Origin: Candidatus Bathyarchaeum sp.
GTDB lineage: Archaea > Thermoproteota > Bathyarchaeia > Bathyarchaeales > Bathyarchaeaceae
Assembly: GCA_003096235.1 (NCBI GenBank)
Contig: PIXT01000188.1
Coordinates: forward strand, 1-52,199
Length of the DNA stretch: 52,199 nt
Direction: 5' to 3'
The position numbers and the translations under genes are program-made. The notes beneath the pieces are model-generated. The model was not told the origin of the DNA. It saw nothing but the letters and a program-made list of their open reading frames with translations, and did no database searches. The stretch's first letter is position 1; each line of letters starts with the position of its first letter. Below are positions 9,134 through 15,851 of the stretch, piece by piece.

Positions 9134-10291
9134 TCAGAAATCTTGGGGATAATCTGCGAAATCCCAATCTTCAAATGTTTCTTGATCGTTTGTTGTCTTT
9201 TTTCTTGTTGCAGATGTTACTAGTATAAGAATCACCAGAAAGAAGACCATAATACTTCCGATAAGCAGAAACTCAGAGCTTACTACTACAAGGCTGAATG
9301 TGCTACTGTCTGCGCCACTGTAATCCTCATCTCCAGACCAGTTAGCTTGGATGGAATAAATTCCGCCGGGTGGAGCCTCCCAAATGTAAGAGTAATTTCC
9401 ATCGGAGTCTGTTACAACACTTGCCAGCATAACTAAAGGAGAACCAATCGAACTGACGTATAATGTAACATTTTCGCCTCCCAAAGAAGGAGACAACGAC
9501 CCACTTATTTCCACGCCATTTTGAAAAACTGCGAAACCTGTAGAAAGCGACATGTAAATTGCTGATGAATCAGGTACAGTGTAACTGGATGAAAGCTGTC
9601 CTGGAGATGATTGTTCATAATTTGTTAAAGGTATTACTTGTGCGGCTGCGTTTTGAAGAATCTCAGGGCACTCGCCGACGCGCCAGCCTATCTCCCAATT
9701 ACCGCCTGTAGTTTCAGCTACGTAATACTTCTTTCCTTCATATCTGTAAAAATAAGTCTGAGAACGAGCATCCTTTGGGCTTTCTGGCAGATGAACCCCA
9801 ACCCACATGTGATCATGACGCTCAAGGAGAAGCAAAACTACGTCAAGTCCACCAGCATTCATTATGGATGCGGCTATTATTGAGAACAGGTCGCAGTCGC
9901 CTTCGTTTTCTGTAAGCGTTTCTATGGGATATTTTTGTGGGTCACTTTCTAGGTATGGAATCTGGTGTAGCATCATAAGTACACCGTTGGCAAAGTCCTC
10001 TTTAGTGTTGTAGATCGTCCACAGATCATCTGCGATTGGCTTTAGAGCGTCTGGGGTCACGAATTTGGAGAAATCGTAACTGTACAGGTTGTGGTTTTTG
10101 CTAATGTAATACTCGTATAGGGTTTCAGTTATTGAGACTGTTAATCGGTAACTTGTTGAACCGTCTGGACTATCTAGAAGTTCGTAGCTGTGTTCGTAGC
10201 TTTCTGCTAAGCAGATGTTAGGTAAAATGAGTAGTAACGAAATATAAAGAAAGGTTATGAATATCCTCAGATGCCTAGATGATGAAAGCAT
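9134..10291 (-). CDS. Secreted transglutaminase-like protein with Ig domain and C-terminal anchor
   Basis: The 385-residue protein starts with a signal peptide (LRIFITFLYISLLLILPNICLA, about 1-29). A transglutaminase-like fold covers roughly 75-215. The probable nucleophile is the Cys of NEGDCDLFSIIAASIMNAGG, the His lies in RHDHMWVGVHL, and a third acidic or amide residue falls around AETTGGNWEIGW. An Ig-like domain follows (about 250-335, YVSSIGSPLVMLASVVTDSDGNYSYIW). A membrane helix at 340-362 and an acidic cytoplasmic tail end the chain. Archaeal members may act as proteases or crosslinkers on the surface. Activity is inferred from the Cys-His pair only. Confidence 0.78.
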   Translation of the reverse strand: MLSSSRHLRIFITFLYISLLLILPNICLAESYEHSYELLDSPDGSTSYRLTVSITETLYEYYISKNHNLYSYDFSKFVTPDALKPIADDLWTIYNTKEDFANGVLMMLHQIPYLESDPQKYPIETLTENEGDCDLFSIIAASIMNAGGLDVVLLLLERHDHMWVGVHLPESPKDARSQTYFYRYEGKKYYVAETTGGNWEIGWRVGECPEILQNAAAQVIPLTNYEQSSPGQLSSSYTVPDSSAIYMSLSTGFAVFQNGVEISGSLSPSLGGENVTLYVSSIGSPLVMLASVVTDSDGNYSYIWEAPPGGIYSIQANWSGDEDYSGADSSTFSLVVVSSEFLLIGSIMVFFLVILILVTSATRKKTTNDQETFEDWDFADYPQDF

Positions 10292-10482
10292 ACAACTAAT
10301 CCTTCTTTAGTGCACTATTTATTATTAGTCAAAGTATTAACTATTACGTCACACGAAATAGAATGATTATTCCCGAAAGCCATTAAACCCTCAGAACCCA
10401 CAAAAAACGTACCACATACTTGGAGAAGAATACCAAAAATTTTTGCTAAAAACAGTTTTTCTATAAAATAGAGAAAAGGGAT

Positions 10483-10504
10483 GGGGAAATCTAACGGCTT
10501 CCCC
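10483..10504 (-). terminator. Probable terminator of the ferredoxin gene
   Basis: GGGGAA and TTCCCC form a 6-bp stem with a 10-nt loop. On the minus strand the stem starts about 30 nt after the ferredoxin stop and is followed by a T-rich run (CATCCCTTTTCTC). Confidence 0.5.
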
Positions 10505-10536
10505 CAAAATGGGATGACCAAATCCACAAGTCAGAC

Positions 10537-10719
10537 TTACTCGATGACTTGGATTGCGCCTTCTGGACACTGCATCTCGCATGCTCTGCAAACGAGGCAA
10601 TCCTCAAGGTTTACGACGACAGACTTTCCGTCTTTCATTTCGTAAACTCCGACAGGGCAAGTGTCAACACATGTTTCGCATCCAGTGCATTTCCCAGCAT
10701 CGACCTTGATTTCAACCAT
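10537..10719 (-). CDS. 2[4Fe-4S] ferredoxin
   Basis: A 60-residue bacterial-type dicluster ferredoxin carries electrons in the cytoplasm. Both full cluster motifs are present: CTGCETCVDTCP at residues 11-22 and CLVCRACEMQCP at residues 41-52. The length is the minimal size for the family. The ATG follows a short leader, and the gene is transcribed alone with a probable hairpin terminator. The partner oxidoreductase is not evident in the window, although the GGR-family reductase and acyl-CoA pathway enzymes here are of types that can use ferredoxin-level electrons in archaea; that link is speculative. Confidence 0.93.
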   Translation of the reverse strand: MVEIKVDAGKCTGCETCVDTCPVGVYEMKDGKSVVVNLEDCLVCRACEMQCPEGAIQVIE

Positions 10720-10793
10720 TAGTTAATCAACTCCACTTTTAGATTTTAATCAAAATGAAGCAATTAAATAAAAACGTTTTGTAAAAAAAGAAA

Positions 10794-12707
10794 TTAATCG
10801 CGGAGTCTTAGAAGAACTCCGTCGATTGTCACTGCGGCATCTTCGATTCTGTTTTGGTATTCTTCCAATAGCTTTCCGTATGCACCTTTGGAAATTTCTC
10901 CGTGGTTGTATCTTGATTTAACGCGTTGCATGTCTCTTTCTGCGCCTTCAAGTTTTGCTTCAGCTACTTCAAGTTGGCTCATCATGCGTGCGTACTTGGA
11001 GCCTGAGGCTCTGATTGTTTCACGAAGACTGAAGATTGTTCTAGAAACGGTGGATAAGCGTCCATCTAGCATCTTTTTTCTGACTTTGTATCTGCGTCTA
11101 GGAATTTTGCCTTTTTGTAGGCGCTCTTCTAGGGATTTGAGTTCTGATTGGATTGTTGTTTTTTCTTCGTATGTGTCAACGAAGCTTTTCAGGTCTTTTA
11201 GTGGGACCTGAATTGTTGGGGCAGAAATTGTTGTTGGTTTGCCCCAGAAAAAGACTGCTGCGGATATGATGACTGCTAGTATTCCAATCCACATTGTTGG
11301 GTAGAATGATGCCCAGAATACGTCGTATTTGTAGTTTATTTCAAAGTCGAGATTGTCTGAGGGGGTTACATCAGAGAATGAGAATTCTATTGTTTCTTGA
11401 ATGTTGTTTTTTGTGATTGTGTTTGGGTCTAGGGTATTCGATGATTTGAATTCGGCGCCTTTGGGGAGAGTTATGGAGACTGTTAGGGTTTTGATTGTTG
11501 TGTTGAATTGTTCATAGGGTTTGACCGATAATGTGTAGTCGACTCCGTTTTGTTGTGTAACATGTTTTTCCCATTGGATGTAGTATATTGTGTAGATGGT
11601 TTCGGTTTCATTCACATCAATACCGTTTCTAAGTGTTATAATCACTGTTGAGTTGTCTGTTGTTGTTTCAAGTGTGCCCATTGCGTCCCGTACTTCAAAG
11701 TCGTAGGCGTTTTCAGGTAAATTAATGTCAATTGTGTTTGTCCAAAATCCTATGTTGGTTATGGAGTAAATGTTAGTAACGTAGATGCTTCCGCTCTGAC
11801 TTAGGACGACTTCGCTTTGTACGTCATTAAAACTGATTTCAGCTGCAACATGCTGAAAACTGGTGTACACGTAAGTTTCTGACAATGAAACGTCATACAT
11901 GGCATCAATTGAAGTGCCAGAGTCGTCAGAAAGGTTGATGATAGCAACCGTTTCAGGGTTGATGGCTGAAGCATAGATGGCTGTGCTAGGTAATGAAACG
12001 TAAACAAACTGAACACCTGTATCAAGATATGTGGAATTTTGGTTAGTAACTTCGATGTACTGATATGATGAATCATAAAGTCCAAGCACTTTTGCGGTAA
12101 ATGTTCCTGCTTCAGTAACGTTAACTTCAAGTCCGATAAGCAGCGAATCATATGCTCCATCTTCATCACTATCTATGCCTTCATCAATAACTGTGCCCGT
12201 AAATCTTGCAGGTGGAATCCCAAAGTCGGCGTAGGAATACTCTCCGGGCAGGGAGATGTCAGCTAAAGAATCCAGCAAATTGTCAGATTCATCGTAAAGG
12301 GTGATGCTGGAAACGGTGACGGGGTTGTTTTCTGATTCGTAGATGGTTGGTCCATCTAGTGTAACGTAGACTGTTTGAATTCCTTCATCAAGTGATGTGG
12401 AATTTTGGTTGGAGACTGTGATGGTGTTGGATGATGCGTCAGAAAGTCCAGACACGTCTACGGTAAATGTTCCTGCGGTGGTGACGTTAACTTCTACTCT
12501 GACAACTAGTGAATCGTAGATTCTATCGTTGTTGGCATCTATGTATGCATCATAGATTTTGCCTGTGAGGCTTGCTGCTCCGTCTTGGGCATTTACTGTC
12601 GGCATCTGTGCCAAGAGAAGCGATAGGGTTAAAATGACAGAGAGAAAAACTACCATAGTTGGTACGATTTTTTTGTGCACATATGTATTTTTCAAGTGAA
12701 ACACCAT
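10794..12707 (-). CDS. Surface protein with duplicated beta domains and cytoplasmic coiled coil
   Basis: I do not recognise a named family for this 637-residue protein. A signal peptide (about 1-40, MVVFLSVILTLSLLLAQMPTVNA) leads into two tandem beta domains of about 120 residues, at roughly 45-160 and 165-285. They share NVT-AGTFT, the NQNST-LD-G-Q-VYV core and a YxSLxxxLEVNVT-like opening, and so are an internal duplication with DNA-level similarity. A third beta region (290-465) leads to a membrane helix near 470-490 (MWIGILAVIISAAVFFWG). The last 140 residues face the cytoplasm and are basic helices and coiled coil (DLKSFVDTYEEKTTIQSELKSLEERL, ending RIEDAAVTIDGVLLRLRD). The design suggests a link from the envelope to an inside partner. 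Confidence 0.75.
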   Translation of the reverse strand: MVFHLKNTYVHKKIVPTMVVFLSVILTLSLLLAQMPTVNAQDGAASLTGKIYDAYIDANNDRIYDSLVVRVEVNVTTAGTFTVDVSGLSDASSNTITVSNQNSTSLDEGIQTVYVTLDGPTIYESENNPVTVSSITLYDESDNLLDSLADISLPGEYSYADFGIPPARFTGTVIDEGIDSDEDGAYDSLLIGLEVNVTEAGTFTAKVLGLYDSSYQYIEVTNQNSTYLDTGVQFVYVSLPSTAIYASAINPETVAIINLSDDSGTSIDAMYDVSLSETYVYTSFQHVAAEISFNDVQSEVVLSQSGSIYVTNIYSITNIGFWTNTIDINLPENAYDFEVRDAMGTLETTTDNSTVIITLRNGIDVNETETIYTIYYIQWEKHVTQQNGVDYTLSVKPYEQFNTTIKTLTVSITLPKGAEFKSSNTLDPNTITKNNIQETIEFSFSDVTPSDNLDFEINYKYDVFWASFYPTMWIGILAVIISAAVFFWGKPTTISAPTIQVPLKDLKSFVDTYEEKTTIQSELKSLEERLQKGKIPRRRYKVRKKMLDGRLSTVSRTIFSLRETIRASGSKYARMMSQLEVAEAKLEGAERDMQRVKSRYNHGEISKGAYGKLLEEYQNRIEDAAVTIDGVLLRLRD

Positions 12708-12815
12708 CAGGAGTTGATCATATTTGTTGTTGGCGTAAGTATCGTAGATTACCTTTATTTACTTTGCCGAAGATGAACAACAAAATGTCTTCTCTGAAAC
12801 TTTGCAATAACCTGA

Positions 12816-12833
12816 TATTAGAGAAATCTAATA
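12816..12833. repeat. Perfect 7-bp inverted repeat before the RAM gene
   Basis: TATTAGA, GAAA loop, TCTAATA. It ends 40 bp before the preferred ATG at 12874. The TATTAG/CTAATA arms equal those of the recurring intergenic element found at 13190, 22639 and 47574, and CTGAAAC and TTTGCAATAA stand upstream where that element has CAGAAAA and TTTTCAACAAT. It may be a diverged copy or an operator. Confidence 0.5.
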
Positions 12834-12873
12834 ACATTTAGTGTTACAAATCAAAAGTAAAAAGGGGATCAGT

Positions 12874-13110
12874 ATGGAGAGTTATTTGTTACTTGAATGT
12901 AGTTCGGGAATGGTATGGAACGTTGCAGATGAAATAGTCAAAGTTGATGGCGTAAAGATGGCACATGTAGTAACGGGAAACTTTGACGTTATTGCATTCG
13001 CAGAATTTTCTAACATTGACGAGTTGACCACTATAATTGAAAGCGTTCAAGCTCTAAAAGGCGTTAAAAAAACTCAGACCGCCGTCAATATACCCAAAAA
13101 AACCAGCTAA
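12874..13110 (+). CDS. Stand-alone RAM (Lrp/AsnC ligand-binding) domain protein
   Basis: A 78-residue RAM domain without a DNA-binding part: MESYLLLECSSGMVWNVADEIVKVDGVKMAHVVTGNFDVIAFAEFS shows the beta-alpha-beta core and the GNFDV turn that in Lrp proteins lies at the effector site. Such proteins, like the SraA/Grp type, bind amino acids and may pair with full-length Lrp factors. I chose ATG at 12874 because GGGGATC stands at normal distance; an in-frame GTG at 12841 would add 11 residues. It precedes the kaiC-like/amt operon on the same strand after a 470-bp spacer. Two more stand-alone RAM genes flank glnA, hinting at a common role in nitrogen status sensing. Confidence 0.85.
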   Translation: MESYLLLECSSGMVWNVADEIVKVDGVKMAHVVTGNFDVIAFAEFSNIDELTTIIESVQALKGVKKTQTAVNIPKKTS

Positions 13111-13189
13111 TTACGACGGTTGAGACTTGTTTCCAAGTGAACCAAAAACGGTGTCTTTTTTCAGGGCACCTGATCTATTTTCTTGGTTT

Positions 13190-13242
13190 TTCTGAAAAAA
13201 GGCTGTTTTCAACAATGTACCTATATTAGGCTCCTAATATTA
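13190..13242 (+). repeat. Recurring intergenic element, copy A
   Basis: TTTTCTGAAAAAA, then TTTTCAACAAT at 13206-13216, 7 nt, then the palindrome TATTAG-GCTC-CTAATA at 13224-13239. Copies B and C have the same 18-bp offset between the two blocks. Confidence 0.7.
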
Positions 13243-13524
13243 TCGAGGCAGAATTTGTTTTTGTTCACTTGTTTGGGTTATTGTTTGTTGTTGGTGCCTC
13301 GCCCTATTTTGTAGTGTTTTTTTGGTGCATAAACATGTATATTTTGTCAGCTCCGTGTTATTTGGTTTAACATGATTTTTATTGGTTTGTTTTTTGGTGA
13401 TATTTTATGTCTGATTTAATCAATTGAAAACATGTTTATATTGTTGTTTGATTCACTAATGCTTTATTGAACAATCATTCAGAGTTTGAAGAGTTTATCA
13501 ATAAACATTCAGTAAAAAGAAAAT

Positions 13525-13539
13525 GTTTATATACAAACA
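13525..13539 (+). promoter_or_regulatory. TATA-overlapping motif shared with glnA
   Basis: GTTTATATACAAACA is identical to the motif before glnA (30386-30400, opposite strand). Here it is followed 41 nt later by the kaiC ATG, after a leader containing TGAATGAGAGGTGATT. The glnA leader contains TGAATGAATGGTGAATA at the same place. GTTT and AAAC form inverted arms around the TATA core, so a repressor could block TBP. Confidence 0.65.
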
Positions 13540-13580
13540 GTCAATATCTAGCATTTTAATTGAATGAGAGGTGATTCGAC

Positions 13581-14321
13581 ATGACAATGCAACAAACATC
13601 AAACATTGAATGGATCGACATCGGTTTGGATGGCCTAGAAAAATTTATTCCAGGCATTCCAAAAGGCGATGCAATACTGGTGCGAGGTGAACCGGGTACT
13701 GGTAAAACTATCTGCTGTTTGCAATTCCTTTACAAAGGCGCAAAAAACGGAGAAAAATGCCTATACATCACAACAGAAGAAACCCCTGAAACAGTAATGC
13801 GGACTGGAGGAGAACTATGGTCCGACTTCCCTAAACTGATCAAAAATGGAACAATAAAAGTCGTTAACTTGTCTATTACTGCAAGTTACGCTAGTGAATA
13901 CTGTCTGGTTGACAAAGAAGAAGCTATGGGTATCGTCAAAAAAGGATTGAAAGCACAACCAAAAGCCAGCAGAATTGTGATTGATTCACTGTCTTCACTT
14001 GCTAGGCGGTTGTCCGATTCTGAGGAGTTCCGACAAGTCTTCATGAAGATACTGATGGAAACCAAAGCCCAAGAAGCAACTACGCTATTTAGTGCAGAAG
14101 GTATTCCTGAATTTCCTGGCATCACTGAATACCTTGTAGATCACTTGATATATCTTGACTACCGAAAACACGACGTGGTATGGACACGTGTTTTCCTTCT
14201 TCGAAAGTCACGAAGTGTACCCCTTAAGCCTCAAGTACTCAAACTAAACATAGCCGCAGGTGGGCTATCTGTAGAGGAGATACCCTTCTCGTTGAAGCCT
14301 GTTTGGTTCGGCGGTAATTAA
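13581..14321 (+). CDS. KaiC-like RecA-fold ATPase
   Basis: A single-domain KaiC-family ATPase of 246 residues. Walker A is GEPGTGKT (36-43), the KaiC-type catalytic glutamates lie in ITTEETPETVM (near 74), and Walker B is RIVIDSLSSL (near 135). LLRKSRSVPLKPQVLKLNI near the end is the usual C-terminal strand set. These archaeal proteins are poorly defined sensor or switch ATPases, often paired with signalling partners. The ATG at 13581 follows GAGGTGATT. It is 13 bp upstream of the ammonium transporter gene on the same strand, so the two are surely co-transcribed. That position is normally held by GlnK, and no GlnK is visible, so a role in ammonium uptake control is a reasonable inference. Confidence 0.88.
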   Translation: MTMQQTSNIEWIDIGLDGLEKFIPGIPKGDAILVRGEPGTGKTICCLQFLYKGAKNGEKCLYITTEETPETVMRTGGELWSDFPKLIKNGTIKVVNLSITASYASEYCLVDKEEAMGIVKKGLKAQPKASRIVIDSLSSLARRLSDSEEFRQVFMKILMETKAQEATTLFSAEGIPEFPGITEYLVDHLIYLDYRKHDVVWTRVFLLRKSRSVPLKPQVLKLNIAAGGLSVEEIPFSLKPVWFGGN

Positions 14322-14334
14322 TTGGTGATTAACA

Positions 14335-15654
14335 ATGAGTTTAGATCAAGCAACTGAAGCATGGGCGGCGTTCCAGCAGAACTTCTTCGTAGGATGGGCG
14401 CCTGTAGCCATTTTCATAATGGCAACAGCAGGATTTGCCTTGTTCTATGCAGGAATGGTCCGCAAAAAGAACGTCACTCACACTATACTACAAATCAACG
14501 TAGGGTGGACACTAGCGTTTGTTGTCTACTTCCTCATAGGTTTCCCACTGGCATACTATGTAGCTGAGCCAATATTTGGGTTGCCGCAGTTTGCTCCAAC
14601 AATCGCTAACCCATTACCACCGTTACTGTCTGAGACTGGTGCTTATGGCTTAGCCGCAAGCCCATCTGGACTTGGTGACCTTGCAACATGGTTCAAAATG
14701 GCGATGTTCGCTATCACTGTTGTTGGTATCGTTCCCGGAGGTATGGCTGAACGTGACAAGTTCTGGGGATGGATTCTAGCTGCAGTAGGTATAGCAGGTT
14801 TCATCTATCCTGTGGTTGAACACTGGGTTTGGGGTGGAGGCTGGTTAAGCGAACTAGGCTTCATTGATTACGCGGGTTCAGGTGTAGTTCACCTGGTCGG
14901 AGGTACGCTTGCACTAACTGGAGCGTATGTGATTGGTCCAAGAATTGGAAAATTCGTAGGCAAAAACAAAATGCCGCGGACGTTCTTTGGGCACAGTATT
15001 CCACTGTCTGTAATTGGTGCATGGCTACTCGCCTTCGGCTGGTTCGGATTCAACGTCGGTTCAAGCGTAGCAGCGGATCCAATGACAATCAACGTAGAAC
15101 TTGCATGGGTCTCACTAACAACAGCAATGTGTATGGCAGGAGGCATGTTCGGCGCAGCCATAACCTCAAGGGGTCACGTGCTAACAAGCATGGTTGGTTT
15201 GCTTGCGGGAGCTGTCGCAATATGTTCCGGAGCCGCAATAGTTCATCCTCTGGCAGGATTCGTGATCGGTATCGTCGCGGGAGTAATCACAACCTTCACT
15301 CTAGGATTCATGGAATACAAGCTACACATTGACGACGCTTGTGGATGTTTCCCAGTTCACGCAGCATGTGGAGTCTGGGGACTAATTGCAACAGGAATAT
15401 TCGGTGGAACTGCAATCGGAGCACACCCAATCTACGGATTCGCAGATATAACGACATGGATTAACCAAATCGGAATACAGGCAATCGGAGCAGGTGCAAT
15501 ACTACTGTGGGCTGGAGCGATGGGGCTGATAATGTTCACTGTCTTGAAGAAACTGAAACTGCTGCGAGTAACAAGGGACGAAGAACTCTACGGACTAGAC
15601 ATTGCACTGCACAAGACACTGGCATACCCCGAAGACATGATGGAAGACAAATAG
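14335..15654 (+). CDS. amt: Ammonium transporter (Amt/MEP/Rh family)
   Basis: The 439-residue membrane protein has about 11 hydrophobic helices, the usual Amt size. Signatures are FALFYAGMVRKKNVTHTI near residue 40, DYAGSGVVHLVGGTLALTGA near residue 180 with the first pore histidine, and FPVHAACGVWGLIATGIFGGTAIG near residue 338 with the second. The twin-histidine pore is therefore intact. The mature N-terminus would face outside. It is co-transcribed with the upstream KaiC-like ATPase and ends at a clear hairpin terminator. The C-terminal tail (RDEELYGLDIALHKTLAYPEDM) keeps the YGLD-x5-H pattern used by Amt proteins for trimer cross-talk. Confidence 0.96.
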   Translation: MSLDQATEAWAAFQQNFFVGWAPVAIFIMATAGFALFYAGMVRKKNVTHTILQINVGWTLAFVVYFLIGFPLAYYVAEPIFGLPQFAPTIANPLPPLLSETGAYGLAASPSGLGDLATWFKMAMFAITVVGIVPGGMAERDKFWGWILAAVGIAGFIYPVVEHWVWGGGWLSELGFIDYAGSGVVHLVGGTLALTGAYVIGPRIGKFVGKNKMPRTFFGHSIPLSVIGAWLLAFGWFGFNVGSSVAADPMTINVELAWVSLTTAMCMAGGMFGAAITSRGHVLTSMVGLLAGAVAICSGAAIVHPLAGFVIGIVAGVITTFTLGFMEYKLHIDDACGCFPVHAACGVWGLIATGIFGGTAIGAHPIYGFADITTWINQIGIQAIGAGAILLWAGAMGLIMFTVLKKLKLLRVTRDEELYGLDIALHKTLAYPEDMMEDK

Positions 15655-15664
15655 ACCTATGTCA

Positions 15665-15700
15665 GCGCCTAAACGGCGCAACCCTTTCTCTTTTTTTTTT
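15665..15700 (+). terminator. Terminator of the kaiC-amt operon
   Basis: GCGCC-TAAAC-GGCGC hairpin (15665-15679), then CTTTCTC and ten T residues, starting 11 nt after the amt stop. Confidence 0.8.
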
Positions 15701-15851
15701 AAAATAACTGGTAACTTTTGTTTCATTTGTTGGATAAGAATCGTTGAGAATGAGTGAAAATTTCGTTTTATATTTAACAATTAAAACCAAGCTCCGAATG
15801 TTTTAAATATTAAAGCAATGCTGAGTTTTTTGTTCTTGTGAGTGGATACAC

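Larger units (their letters stand above)
13111..13580 (+). other. Long intergenic region with recurring element and nitrogen promoter
   Basis: No ORF of note. It holds a copy of the recurring element (13190-13242), then about 280 bp rich in TTG and TTTG, then a region with ACAATCATTCA (about 13472), ATAAACATTC and the TATA-overlapping motif at 13525. ACAATCATTCA also occurs at about 30490 before the divergent Lrp gene. Confidence 0.6.

Noticed and set aside
11801..12560. DNA-level tandem repeat considered as a mobile or satellite repeat
   Set aside because: It is explained by the duplicated protein domain of the 637-residue surface protein.
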